Assembly: GCA_039636795.1 (NCBI GenBank)
Contig: CP143430.1
Coordinates: forward strand, 2,356,001 to 2,420,000
From: Micrococcaceae bacterium Sec5.1
GTDB lineage: Bacteria; Actinomycetota; Actinomycetes; Actinomycetales; Micrococcaceae
Direction of reading: 5' to 3'
DNA length: 64,000 bases
Shown here: positions 18,223 through 27,567 of the stretch, piece after piece
Numbering within the stretch: the first letter of the stretch is position 1
How the letters are laid out: each line of letters opens with the position of its first letter
The notes under the pieces: model-generated
Databases searched by the model: none
Seen by the model: the letters and a program-made list of their open reading frames with translations, nothing else
Told to the model about the DNA's origin: nothing
Made by a program: the position numbers and the translations under genes

Positions 18223-19351
18223 CCGGCAAACCCGAGGCGCGGGTCTTTCATTGCGCCGACTCGCAAAGAGCTATGGCTCCGTCCATGCCCTTAAGGAAGT
18301 TTCTCTCGACATCGCCCCGGGCGAGTTTGTCACGTTCCTGGGCCCGAGCGGCTCTGGCAAGTCAACCACCCTGAACCTCATCTCAGGCTTCCAGGAAGTC
18401 ACCTCCGGTGAAATCCTTCTGGACGGAACAGCCCTGCAGGACGTCAAGCCCCACAAACGCGAACTAGGGATCGTCTTTCAGAACTACGCGCTGTTCCCCC
18501 ACATGACGGCAAACCAAAATATCGAGTACTCGCTCAAGCAACGGAAAGTGCCGACCGCGGAGCGTAAGATCCGGGTTCAAAAGGCCTTGGCGTCCGTTGG
18601 CCTTTCAGCCTACGGCGATCGGTACCCCCGTGAACTCTCCGGTGGGCAGCAGCAACGAGTGGCCGTCGCCCGAGCCCTTGTCTTTGAACCCCGCGTGCTG
18701 TTGATGGATGAGCCCCTCGGGGCCTTGGACCGGAAGTTGCGTCAAGTCCTTCAACTCGAAATCAAGCGGTTGCATCGTGAGCTGGGCATCACCTTCATTT
18801 TCGTGACGCATGACCAGGAAGAAGCCTTGGTGATGTCGGACCGCATCGCTGTATTCAATGATGGCCTGATCGAACAGGTAGGAACGGCAGCAGAGCTGTA
18901 CGAAAACCCTGCAACCCCCTTCGTGGCGGAATTCCTCGGCGAGACCAACGCGCTCAAGGGCGTCATTGAGACTGCCGGATCGGGGGTTCTGGTGCGCGAC
19001 TCCGGGGCTTGGCGAACGGGATCCGTCGACGACGAGCGCCTTCCTGCCGGTCCGGCAATCCTCTTCGTCCGCCCGGAAAAGGTGCGTCTGGTAACGGAGG
19101 CCAAACCCGTCAAGGAGCACGAAGATTCTGTGTTCGGGGTGGTCCGCGAAACCGTATATATGGGCTCGCTGCAAAAGATCCTGGTTACGGATGAGGAGGG
19201 AGCCACAGTGACAGTACTCGAAGCCACGGGTGCACCGTTGCCCGCCATTGGCTCCAGGGTCGGTGTCGCCTGGGACATCAGCGACGCCCACGTCATCAGC
19301 ACGGACAAAAGAATCCAACCAGCCAAGAACGACGAAGTGGTGAGCATCTAA
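18212..19351 (+). CDS. ABC transporter ATP-binding protein (PotA-like)
   Basis: 379 residues. Walker A is GPSGSGKST, the Q-loop is VFQNYALFPHMT, the signature LSGGQQQRVAVARAL, Walker B VLLMDEPLGALD and the H-loop FVTHDQEEALV. A C-terminal TOBE/OB regulatory domain follows (FVRPEKVRLV). This is the ATPase of the polyamine-type importer. Its stop directly abuts the GTG start of the aldehyde dehydrogenase, so transport and oxidation genes are one transcript. Confidence 0.93.
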   Translation: MSADRQTRGAGLSLRRLAKSYGSVHALKEVSLDIAPGEFVTFLGPSGSGKSTTLNLISGFQEVTSGEILLDGTALQDVKPHKRELGIVFQNYALFPHMTANQNIEYSLKQRKVPTAERKIRVQKALASVGLSAYGDRYPRELSGGQQQRVAVARALVFEPRVLLMDEPLGALDRKLRQVLQLEIKRLHRELGITFIFVTHDQEEALVMSDRIAVFNDGLIEQVGTAAELYENPATPFVAEFLGETNALKGVIETAGSGVLVRDSGAWRTGSVDDERLPAGPAILFVRPEKVRLVTEAKPVKEHEDSVFGVVRETVYMGSLQKILVTDEEGATVTVLEATGAPLPAIGSRVGVAWDISDAHVISTDKRIQPAKNDEVVSI

Positions 19352-20797
19352 GTGGCAGCAACGACGACAACCATCCTGCCTTTCGTTGGCGGACAGTCAT
19401 ATAGTCCTCAAACCGAGACGACAGACGAGATCCTCGACCCGGCTGATAAATCCATTCTGGCCGTGGTACCTCGTTGCACTCCAGCGGACGTGGACGCGGC
19501 AGTAAGAAGTGCCGACCATGCATTTCGCACCGTCTGGAGGAAAACGACTCCTTCCCAGCGGTCAGCTGCGCTGCTCAGGGTCGCCCATGCCATCGAGGAC
19601 CGCACCGAACAGTTCGCTCTGCTGGAGTCTCAAGACGCCGGCAAGCCCATTGCGGCAGCCCGGAAAGAAATTGCAATTGCAGTGGACCACCTGCGCTTCT
19701 TTGCCGGTGCGGCCCGAACCCTTGAAGGGGCAGTTGCAGGGGAATACCTCCCCGGAATGACTTCCATGCTGCGCAGAGACCCGCTTGGTGTGGTCGGCCA
19801 GATTGCGCCGTGGAACTATCCGCTCCTCATGGCCATCTGGAAGTGCGGGCCGGCCCTGGCCGTAGGAAATACCGTGGTGCTCAAGCCAGCTGAGACGACC
19901 CCCCTGTCGACATTGTTGCTGGCCGAAGTCGCCGGACAGTTCCTTCCCGACGGAGCCTTGAACGTCGTCACGGGTGCAGTTGAAACCGGCGAGGCCGTAG
20001 TTGCACATCCTGATGTACGCATGGTCTCGATCACCGGCTCGACACGGGCCGGCAGGCGCGTGGCAGAACTGTCCGCCACCCAACTCAAGCGTGCGCATCT
20101 GGAACTTGGAGGCAAAGCCCCCTCGATCATCTTCGACGACGTAGATCCAGAAGTCGTGGCCCACGAAGTCGCAGCGGCAGCGTTCTACAACGCTGGGCAG
20201 GACTGCACCGCCGCTACCCGGATGATCGTTCATGAAGCCATATATGACGACTTCATCAAAGCCCTGGCATCAGCTGCTTCGGGGTACACCATGGGGCACA
20301 CGGCAGCTGAAGAAACAACGCTCGGGCCGGTATCCAATGCACTCCAACACGAACGCATAAATGGCGTGCTCGAACGTTGCCCCGGCCACATAGAGAAGAT
20401 CAACGGCAAGGCATCTGATGCCCTCAAGGGTTATTTTGTGGACCCCACCATCCTGGTTGGTGTCGATCAGCGTGACGAAGTCGTCCAGAACGAGATTTTT
20501 GGTCCAGTCGTTACCGCCCAATCATTCAATACTCCAGAGCAGGCTCTCACGCTCGCGAACGGCACCAACTACGCGCTGGCCTCTTCGGTCTGGACAAGCA
20601 ATCTGGACCGTGCCCTGCGCTTCTCCACGGACTTGGAGTTTGGCTGTGTTTGGGTCAACAACCATCTGAGCGTAACGGCCGAATTCCCTCACGGTGGGGG
20701 AAAGGACACGGGAGGCGGAAAAGATCTGTCCACGGCCGTCCTGCATGAGTACACAGAGGCCCGCCACGTCATGTTTGGAAGTCTGGGATCCAAATGA
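19352..20797 (+). CDS. Aminoaldehyde dehydrogenase (PatD/betaine-aldehyde-like)
   Basis: 481 residues starting at GTG 19352 immediately after the ATPase stop. The family motifs are PLGVVGQIAPWNYPLLMAIW, TVVLKPAETTPLST, ITGSTRAGRRVAE, Glu in HLELGGKAPSIIFDD, catalytic Cys in NAGQDCTAATRMIVHE and EIFGPVVTAQSF. The WNYPLLMA/W-K pattern and the C-terminal VWVNNHLSVTAEFPHGG are those of gamma-aminobutyraldehyde/4-(methyl)aminobutanal dehydrogenases. It likely oxidises the aminoaldehyde produced from the imported amine. Confidence 0.9.
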   Translation: MAATTTTILPFVGGQSYSPQTETTDEILDPADKSILAVVPRCTPADVDAAVRSADHAFRTVWRKTTPSQRSAALLRVAHAIEDRTEQFALLESQDAGKPIAAARKEIAIAVDHLRFFAGAARTLEGAVAGEYLPGMTSMLRRDPLGVVGQIAPWNYPLLMAIWKCGPALAVGNTVVLKPAETTPLSTLLLAEVAGQFLPDGALNVVTGAVETGEAVVAHPDVRMVSITGSTRAGRRVAELSATQLKRAHLELGGKAPSIIFDDVDPEVVAHEVAAAAFYNAGQDCTAATRMIVHEAIYDDFIKALASAASGYTMGHTAAEETTLGPVSNALQHERINGVLERCPGHIEKINGKASDALKGYFVDPTILVGVDQRDEVVQNEIFGPVVTAQSFNTPEQALTLANGTNYALASSVWTSNLDRALRFSTDLEFGCVWVNNHLSVTAEFPHGGGKDTGGGKDLSTAVLHEYTEARHVMFGSLGSK

Positions 20798-22965
20798 ATG
20801 CCCCAGAATCTCGACACGAGATCCTCTTCACCCCAATTCAACTTGGGCCTAAAACTGCACCCAACCGCTTCTACCAAACCCCGCACGCCTCCGGCCTTGG
20901 AGACTCAGTAGGTGCTGGTGCCGCCTTGCGCGCCACCAAAGCCGAAGGAGGATGGGGTGTTGTCAACACCGAAGCCGTGAAAATCAGCGTTGAGTCAGAC
21001 ATGAGCGGTTTCCGGACGATGTCCTGGATGATCGACCAGTCCGACGTCCGCAATTGGCAGCGCACCTGCGAGGAAGCCCACCAGCACGGGGCACTCATCG
21101 GCATAGAGCTGCTTGTCACAGCATCCAAGTCCTCCGGAATGGGTGCACGGGAGCCGGCCGGCCGGGTCAGCGCCATTCAGAATCCCGGTGATTTCAACGC
21201 CGGGTACTACGAGCTCGACATGGCCGACATCAAACGTGTGCAGCAGCAGTATGTTGATGCCGCCATCATGTCGCGCGATGCAGGTTTCGACATCGTCAAC
21301 ATCTACGGTTGCGAGGGAGCGGGCCTGCCCCTGGAGTTCCTTTCGCCCTGGTACAACAAGCGAACCGACAGCTATGGAGGATCGTTTGAGAACCGGGCTC
21401 GCTTTTGGCTGGAAACACTGGAAATGGTCCGTAACGCGGTGGGCAACGACGTGGCCATTACCGCTCGTTTCAACCCCTCCGAAACCAACGGCCGCAGCAG
21501 TGCATCGAACCTCGACCCGGAGGGTCTGCGTTTCATCCAGGCAGCAGACCACCTGGTAGATTTCTGGGACATCCAGCTGGGTAGGCCCGGGCAGCTGGCA
21601 TCATCGAGTTCTCCGGCCGCCCGTTACGGCGTAGAGAATTACGCGGGCGAATGGACACGCGAAATCAAAGGGCTGACGACAAAACCAGTCGTTGCCACGG
21701 GGTGGTTTACCTCCGCGGACGAAATGGCAAGGGTGATCAAATCCGGCCAGCAGGATCTGATCGGTGCCGCTCGTCCGTCCATCGCGGACCCATTTCTACC
21801 CAACAAAATACGTTCAGGTGATTTTGACAGCATTCGTGAATGCATCGGATGCAACGTATGCGTTTCACGCTATGACCATGGAAGCCGGATTGTCTGCACC
21901 CAAAACGCGACGCTCGGCGAAGAGTACAGACGAGGCTGGCACCCTGAAAAGTTCAACCCGTCGATCAAGGCCGAAGAAGCTGTCCTGATTGTCGGCGCAG
22001 GGCCTGCCGGATTGGAACTGGCGTCCGTTTTGGCCAGGCGCGGGCACGAGACTGTTCACGTCGTCGACGAGGCCCCGGCCATCGGAGGCCACTATCGCTG
22101 GGTTCCCAAGCTGCCGAACCTCTCTGCATGGTCCAGAATCATTGACTACCGTGAAGGGATCCTTCGGCATCACCCTGGTGTTGAAATCATCACCAACACC
22201 CGGCTCTCCGCTTCGGACATTTTGGACTACGGCGCAACAACAGTCGTCCTCGCCACCGGCTCGTACTGGTCCACTGACGGTCTCAACGGCTGGTCCAGGG
22301 CGGCTATACCCGGCGCCGACGCTTCAACCTCTTGGCAGTTCACTCCGGAGCAACTCATCGCCGAGGAGCACAACATCGATGGGGAAAGCGTCCTCGTCTT
22401 TGACTGCGACGGGTATTACATGGCGCCAAGCGTGGCTGAAGGACTCATGTTGGACGGCAAGAAAGTCACCCTGGTCACCCCTTACCCCGAGGCGGGGCGC
22501 TGGTTGGCCCATACCGGGGAAAAGGACCTCATTCGCCGCCTCCACCAAGCTGGTGTCGTTATCCTGCCATCTACGAATGTCACAGCTGTCGGCTCCGGAA
22601 CGGTACAACTGGCCTCGAGCGGTGTGGACTCCAGAACCTGGTCCATGAATGTCGACGCTGTCGTCTGGGTAACCCAACGCGTGTCCAATGACTCGCTCTA
22701 TCGTGAATTGATGGCCGTCCCGGAGCAACTGACCGCCAATGAGATCGACCTGATGCTTAAGGTGGGCGACTGCAGGGCTCCTCGGATGCATTTGGCCGAC
22801 ACCATTTTTGACGGCCATCGTCTGGGTCGGGAATTTGATTCCGGAAATCCCGCCATCCCGCTGCCTTTCATCCGTGAACACAGGATCCTTGGCTGGCGCG
22901 ATGACGACTACGACGCACCGCTGCGGGAGAGCCGCAGGCTACTTCCGATCGAACCAAAACGATGA
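20794..22965 (+). CDS. Trimethylamine-dehydrogenase-like flavoprotein (N-methyl/secondary amine oxidation)
   Basis: 723 residues, colinear with trimethylamine/dimethylamine dehydrogenases. It has an FMN TIM barrel (residues 1-340), a 4Fe-4S cluster at Cys350, 353, 356 and 368 (CIGCNVC then IVC), and a C-terminal ADP/FAD-like domain beginning LIVGAGPAGLELA. Compared with my recollection of the methylotroph enzyme, the Cys that binds FMN covalently (Cys30) is Ala32 (FYQTPHASG). Two of three aromatic-bowl residues also differ: Tyr60 is Ala61 and Trp355 is Tyr360. FMN is therefore probably non-covalent and the substrate not trimethylamine. It could act on a dimethylglycine-, methylproline- or aminobutyrate-type amine. 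ETF genes downstream are the expected electron acceptor. The start overlaps the upstream stop (ATGA). Confidence 0.9.
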   Translation: MNAPESRHEILFTPIQLGPKTAPNRFYQTPHASGLGDSVGAGAALRATKAEGGWGVVNTEAVKISVESDMSGFRTMSWMIDQSDVRNWQRTCEEAHQHGALIGIELLVTASKSSGMGAREPAGRVSAIQNPGDFNAGYYELDMADIKRVQQQYVDAAIMSRDAGFDIVNIYGCEGAGLPLEFLSPWYNKRTDSYGGSFENRARFWLETLEMVRNAVGNDVAITARFNPSETNGRSSASNLDPEGLRFIQAADHLVDFWDIQLGRPGQLASSSSPAARYGVENYAGEWTREIKGLTTKPVVATGWFTSADEMARVIKSGQQDLIGAARPSIADPFLPNKIRSGDFDSIRECIGCNVCVSRYDHGSRIVCTQNATLGEEYRRGWHPEKFNPSIKAEEAVLIVGAGPAGLELASVLARRGHETVHVVDEAPAIGGHYRWVPKLPNLSAWSRIIDYREGILRHHPGVEIITNTRLSASDILDYGATTVVLATGSYWSTDGLNGWSRAAIPGADASTSWQFTPEQLIAEEHNIDGESVLVFDCDGYYMAPSVAEGLMLDGKKVTLVTPYPEAGRWLAHTGEKDLIRRLHQAGVVILPSTNVTAVGSGTVQLASSGVDSRTWSMNVDAVVWVTQRVSNDSLYRELMAVPEQLTANEIDLMLKVGDCRAPRMHLADTIFDGHRLGREFDSGNPAIPLPFIREHRILGWRDDDYDAPLRESRRLLPIEPKR

Positions 22966-23131
22966 CAAGGCTAAGAGAGCGATACAGCCGCACCTCGCAA
23001 AGTTCAGTTCCCCTGCGGCCGCTCGGACCATGGCTCATTCTCGCAAGGAGAAATCAATCCCACGGTCGCCCTCAGGCAACCAGCAAGGGCTCACAGACCC
23101 AGCACCGTACACCGTCCTTTCAGGAGAAGTT

Positions 23132-23911
23132 GTGAAGATTGCAGTTCTAGTAAAGCAAGTCCCCGATACATGGACAGATCGAAGGCTCGATCTCACCACT
23201 GGGCTGATCGATCGAGTCACCACGGAGCAGGTCGCCGACGAAATTAACGAGCGCGCTCTGGAGAACGCACTCCGAGTCAAGGACCAGGACCCAACGGTTG
23301 AGATCGTAGTTCTATCCATGGGACCCGCTTCAGCCGAAACGGCGTTGCGTCGGGCACTGTCCATGGGAGCTGACTCTGCGGTTCTCGTTGCGGATCCGTC
23401 CTTGGCGGGTTCCGATATGCTTCAGACCGCCCGCACCCTGGCCACAGCCGTGGAGAGTATCCGGCCCGACCTGATATTGGCGGGCAACGAGTCAACCGAT
23501 GGACGCGGTGGACTTGTGCCGGCCATGATCGCTGAAATTCTCCGTTTTCCGTACCTCCCGGCACTGGACACGGTGGAGATCACACCCTCGGAAGTACGCG
23601 GTTCTCTGCAACTGGATGGCGCCATTGCATCTGTCGCCAGTGGCTACCCTGCAGTCGTTTCACTAACCGAACAGAGCGCAGAAGCACGCATTCCCAACTT
23701 CAAGGGCATCATGAAAGCCAAGAAGAAGCCCATCGAGGTGAAGTCCTTGGCTGAGCTCGGAAACGAAGCCGGCCCTGCAACGGCTTCCGCCCGGTCCGTA
23801 ATGGTTGGGGCTACGGCCCGCCCCCCTAAACATGCCGGCACCAAGATTACCGACGACGGCACGGCTGCGCAGCAACTTGCTGCCTTCTTGGTCTCCCGCA
23901 GCTTGCTTTAG
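23132..23911 (+). CDS. etfB: Electron transfer flavoprotein beta subunit
   Basis: 259 residues from GTG 23132 with CAGGAGAAG just upstream; a longer in-frame ORF starting at 22808 overlaps the flavoprotein and is unlikely. KIAVLVKQVPDTW is the classic N-terminus. INERALENALRVKD, LSMGPASAETALRRALSMGA and AGNESTDGRGGLVP form the AMP/FAD-side fold, and PNFKGIMKAKKKPIE is the EtfB signature near the C-terminus. It forms a heterodimer with EtfA and accepts electrons from the amine dehydrogenase encoded just upstream. Confidence 0.93.
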   Translation: MKIAVLVKQVPDTWTDRRLDLTTGLIDRVTTEQVADEINERALENALRVKDQDPTVEIVVLSMGPASAETALRRALSMGADSAVLVADPSLAGSDMLQTARTLATAVESIRPDLILAGNESTDGRGGLVPAMIAEILRFPYLPALDTVEITPSEVRGSLQLDGAIASVASGYPAVVSLTEQSAEARIPNFKGIMKAKKKPIEVKSLAELGNEAGPATASARSVMVGATARPPKHAGTKITDDGTAAQQLAAFLVSRSLL

Positions 23912-23939
23912 AACAACCAATAGACGAAGGAACGCAGTT

Positions 23940-24917
23940 ATGGGCAACGTCCTAGTTTTCATTGAAACGACACCAGAAGGCCATGCCAAGTCATCTGCAG
24001 CGGGCTTGCTTGGTGCTGCCGCTGACCTTGGGACTCCCGTGGCTGTGGCGGCAGTTGCTGAGACAGCAGCCAAGGAATTAGGGGATGTACTTGCCGCCGC
24101 AGGTGCAAAACATATCTACTTACTGGGCTCCCTCACCACAGTGGGGACGGAGCTCGGTAGGGCTGCCGTCGGTGCGCTTGCCCAAGCGGCCGAAGAGTAT
24201 GAGGCAGTGGCAGTCTTGCTCCCTCACACCAACGACAGCAAGAACATTGCAGGCCGCCTGGCCGTCGTGACTGGCGGAGCGGTAGCGGCCGATGCAGTCG
24301 CTTTGCGGATGGAGGAAGGGGAAATAATTGCCGAGCATTCAGTTTTCGGCGGTGACTACACCACCGAGTCCACAGTCGAAGAGGGCCTGATGGTCATCAC
24401 GGTGCGCCAAGGAGCAATCGAGGCCCGGGCCGCTGCCGTGGAGAATCCCGAAGTTCAATTTGCTGAACTGCGGCTGGAAACTGCGCCTGGCGCAAGGATC
24501 CTTTCAGTCGAGGCGCTCAGCACGACCGGTGCGCGTCCGGCGCTGTTGGAAGCCCGGACGGTAGTCTCGGGGGGCAAGGGTCTCGGGTCCCAAGCGAGCT
24601 TCAGCCTGGTCGAGGATTTGGCCGACGCACTGGGCGCTGCTGTGGGCGCCTCAAGGGCAGCCGTCGATGCCAACTACGTGCCCCAAGCACTGCAGGTTGG
24701 ACAGACCGGAGTCACCGTCTCACCCCAGCTTTATGTGGCATTGGGGATTTCTGGTGCCATTCAACATCGTGCGGGCATGCAGACAGCCAAAACGATCGTG
24801 GCAATCAACAACGACGCCGACGCGCCGATCTTCGACATCGCAGATTTCGGTGTGGTCGGGGACGTTTTCACGGTTGTCCCGGAGCTGATTGAAGCGGTCA
24901 AGTCCCAAAAAGACTGA
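23940..24917 (+). CDS. etfA: Electron transfer flavoprotein alpha subunit
   Basis: 325 residues from ATG 23940. The N-terminal half has the weakly conserved ETF fold. The C-terminal FAD domain is clear: VVSGGKGLG, LVEDLADALGAAVGASRAAV, GQTGVTVSPQLYVALGISGA, IQHRAGM, TIVAINNDADAPIFDIADFG and VVGDVFTVVPEL. It carries the FAD that shuttles electrons from the upstream flavoprotein to the respiratory chain. No ETF:quinone oxidoreductase is in the window; the next gene encodes a membrane cytochrome-like protein instead. Confidence 0.94.
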   Translation: MGNVLVFIETTPEGHAKSSAAGLLGAAADLGTPVAVAAVAETAAKELGDVLAAAGAKHIYLLGSLTTVGTELGRAAVGALAQAAEEYEAVAVLLPHTNDSKNIAGRLAVVTGGAVAADAVALRMEEGEIIAEHSVFGGDYTTESTVEEGLMVITVRQGAIEARAAAVENPEVQFAELRLETAPGARILSVEALSTTGARPALLEARTVVSGGKGLGSQASFSLVEDLADALGAAVGASRAAVDANYVPQALQVGQTGVTVSPQLYVALGISGAIQHRAGMQTAKTIVAINNDADAPIFDIADFGVVGDVFTVVPELIEAVKSQKD

Positions 24918-24966
24918 CACCAGCAGAGTAAGTACGTACCACCTCCTAAGGAACGGAACCATTCCC

Positions 24967-26313
24967 ATGCACGGCACAGAACGCGGTGCACAGCCGCCCA
25001 CAGCGCCCCAACGCCGGCGATTGGGCGGGGTGCGGCACGACACGTATCCTGTCAGTTCATCAGACACACCGCAGCCCCAGCCTGAGTCTACGGCTACAGG
25101 GCTGACTCCTTCTGAAGCAACCGAGAGCACTGCGGTTGTACCGGTCCGTCGGCGCATGGGTGCTCCGCGTGCGGTTTCTGAAACGACCAACCGCGCCGCT
25201 CCCACACCGGGACGTGGACGCATGGGCACTCCGGAATCGACAGCATCGGAATCGCCAAATTTCGAGGCTTCGGTCCTCTCCTCGGGGGAAGCGCCCACGC
25301 ATAAGTCCCAGGATCCTCCCTTTGGCCCCGGAACCATAGGGAAACGATCCCAGGATAACCGCCGTCCGACCGCTGCTGGCCGACTGCCAGCGCGTGATGG
25401 TGGGACGCCGTCCCATGGGAAGTGGAAGGCAATGACTGTCAGGCTTCTGGTAGTGGTCGTCATCGCGGTGGTTATCGTGCTGTTAGCTCGCTGGGCCCGA
25501 ACAACACAGCCGGTCGTGGATTTCCTGAGCACATATCCAGGTCATTCCGAACCTGTGGGCCACTCTGCAGCTGGAACACCGGCCTGGGTAAATTGGCAGC
25601 ACTTTCTGAATATGTTCTTCATAGTCCTCATCGTGCGGACCGGACTGCAAGTGCGCCACGAAAAGCGACCAGTTGGGTACTGGAGTCCCACGCCAGGTTC
25701 GTTCTTCGCACCCAAGGGAAACGCCCGGAAGAAAGTCGGTCTGGCCCATTGGCTGCACCAGTGCCTCGATGTGCTGTGGATGACCAACGGCCTGATCTTC
25801 ATAGTCCTGCTCTTTGCCACGGGACGGTGGACACGCATTGTGCCGACGTCATGGGATGTTTTCCCCAACGCTGTCTCTGCAGCCACCCAATATGCTTCGC
25901 TCAACTGGCCGCCAGAGAACGGCTGGGTTTACTACAACGCTCTCCAGGTGTTGGCTTACTGTCTGACAGTTTTCGTTGCGGCTCCGCTGGCTATCGTCAG
26001 CGGGTTCCGCATGTCAACCTGGTGGCCCGACAACACCAGAGCCAATAAGTTCATCACAATCGGGTTTGCCCGGGCGATCCACTTTCCCGCCATGCAGTAC
26101 TTCGCCGGGTTTACGGTCGTGCACGTGCTCCTCGTTTTCCTTACCGGTGCGCTTCAGAACCTAAACCACATGTACACATCCCGCAGCGCCGCAGACTGGC
26201 TCGGGCTCTTGGTCTTCCTTGGCTCGATTGTGGTTATCACCGCGGCCTGGTACCTGACCAAACCTGTCTTCACAACCCCACTCGCCGCAAAGATGGGCAA
26301 AGTTTCCCGATAG
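24967..26313 (+). CDS. Membrane cytochrome b-like protein with long repeat-bearing N-terminal tail
   Basis: 448 residues from ATG 24967. Residues 1-155 are hydrophilic, Pro/Ser/Thr-rich, with three copies of a basic motif: RRRLGGV (16-22), RRRMGAP (61-67) and RGRMGTP (83-89). From residue 157 there are about five membrane helices of the cytochrome b561/hydrogenase b-type fold. Possible haem His lie in NWQHFLNMF, GLAHWLHQCLDV, RAIHFPAMQYF and FTVVHVLLVF. A b-type cytochrome directly after etfBA could pass electrons from ETF or the flavoprotein to the quinone pool. That coupling is inference from position. The tail has no recognised domain. Confidence 0.8.
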   Translation: MHGTERGAQPPTAPQRRRLGGVRHDTYPVSSSDTPQPQPESTATGLTPSEATESTAVVPVRRRMGAPRAVSETTNRAAPTPGRGRMGTPESTASESPNFEASVLSSGEAPTHKSQDPPFGPGTIGKRSQDNRRPTAAGRLPARDGGTPSHGKWKAMTVRLLVVVVIAVVIVLLARWARTTQPVVDFLSTYPGHSEPVGHSAAGTPAWVNWQHFLNMFFIVLIVRTGLQVRHEKRPVGYWSPTPGSFFAPKGNARKKVGLAHWLHQCLDVLWMTNGLIFIVLLFATGRWTRIVPTSWDVFPNAVSAATQYASLNWPPENGWVYYNALQVLAYCLTVFVAAPLAIVSGFRMSTWWPDNTRANKFITIGFARAIHFPAMQYFAGFTVVHVLLVFLTGALQNLNHMYTSRSAADWLGLLVFLGSIVVITAAWYLTKPVFTTPLAAKMGKVSR

Positions 26314-26361
26314 ACCCTTCCGAATTCGCCCAACGTCACTCCAAGAGAAAGAAGTGTCACC

Positions 26362-27567
26362 ATGAACGTTCTCCAAACCCTCGCAGGCAGCCAATTGGTT
26401 GGGCCTGCCGGCCCGCACTCCGACTTCGATGCAGCCGAGTATGACCGTCGACGTGCGGCACTACGAGAGGTGATGCAACGCGAAGGACTGGATGCCGTTC
26501 TCATCAACAACCGCTACACCCACCGCTACTTCTCCGGCCACATCACAAACCTGTGGACGAACCGATCGCGCCCCATATTCTCAGTCTTCACAGCCAGCGG
26601 TGAGAGCTATGCAGTGGCTGTCGGATGGGAAGGCAGGCGCGTCGTCAATACCGCCTCTGATCTGGTTCTCGTTCCCTACGGTGGATCCGGAATGGACGCT
26701 GAACCCAGCCTCGAGGCAGTCAGGGACATTCTTGTCAGCACCGTAGGGGAGAACGTACGCATTGGCTATGAGGGCAGCCTATGGACCAGCTACGAAATCA
26801 CTGAAGCGGAGATGCTCAGCCTGCGCAGCAAGCTGCCAAAAGCAACCTTCCTTGAAATATCCACGCAGCTGGCATTGGTGCGGATGCGTAAGTCCGAAGG
26901 CGAGGTGCAGGCACTTCGGCAGGCCGCCGCCATCAACTCAGCCGCATTCGATACGATTTACACCCCAACAGCCCGCGGTCTGACCGAAGGTGACATCTAC
27001 CGCAAGATGTCGGCGGCTCTGTTTGAAGCCGGCAGCGAGGAAATCTACTTCATGATCCTCAACAAGGGGGACTCCGCCCGCCAATTCAGCGTGGACAACC
27101 CCGTCATCTTCTTGGACTCCGGGGCCGTCTACAAGGGGTACGCATCGGACTTCAACCGATACATGACTTGGGGAAAAGCACCAGCAAAGCTGACCGACCC
27201 GCTGACGCGACTGAAAGAGGTCGCAGAAGTTATTTACGAGGAGGTTCGTCCGGGACGGACATGGAAGGAAGCCAACCAGGCTGTGTATACCCGCAGCATC
27301 AAGATTCTGCCGGAGCTGGCCACCAGTGGCACGAACATCGGGAAATTCGGCCACGGCATCGGCCTTCAGATGCCGGAATTGCCATACTTGTCCGATGATG
27401 ACAACACCGAAATCCTTGAGGGGACCGTGATGTGCATCGAACCGTCACTGCGGCACGACGACATGGGATACCTCACCTCGGTGACCTGTGAAGAAATGGT
27501 CGTCGTCCGTTCACATGGATGCGAACTTCTGTCGGACGGCAAGGGTGCAGAGGTCCGCGAAGTCTGA
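26362..27567 (+). CDS. M24 family metallopeptidase (Xaa-Pro dipeptidase-like)
   Basis: 401 residues. A creatinase/prolidase N-terminal domain (EYDRRRAALREVMQREGLDA) is followed by the pita-bread catalytic domain from about residue 175. All five metal ligands are present: two Asp in FLDSGAVYKGYASDFNR, His in GHGIGLQMPE, Glu in MCIEPSL and Glu in TCEEMVVV. It should therefore be a true metal-dependent hydrolase, unlike metal-free creatinase. Some family members cleave non-peptide substrates such as ectoine or DMSP, so in this amine cluster it could open an amine- or proline-derived compound. ATG 26362 follows AGAAAGAAG. It is last in the operon. Confidence 0.88.
   Translation: MNVLQTLAGSQLVGPAGPHSDFDAAEYDRRRAALREVMQREGLDAVLINNRYTHRYFSGHITNLWTNRSRPIFSVFTASGESYAVAVGWEGRRVVNTASDLVLVPYGGSGMDAEPSLEAVRDILVSTVGENVRIGYEGSLWTSYEITEAEMLSLRSKLPKATFLEISTQLALVRMRKSEGEVQALRQAAAINSAAFDTIYTPTARGLTEGDIYRKMSAALFEAGSEEIYFMILNKGDSARQFSVDNPVIFLDSGAVYKGYASDFNRYMTWGKAPAKLTDPLTRLKEVAEVIYEEVRPGRTWKEANQAVYTRSIKILPELATSGTNIGKFGHGIGLQMPELPYLSDDDNTEILEGTVMCIEPSLRHDDMGYLTSVTCEEMVVVRSHGCELLSDGKGAEVREV

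Noticed and set aside
26362..27567. Creatinase
   Set aside because: All five M24 metal ligands are kept, whereas creatinase has lost metal binding; a metallopeptidase-type enzyme is more likely.
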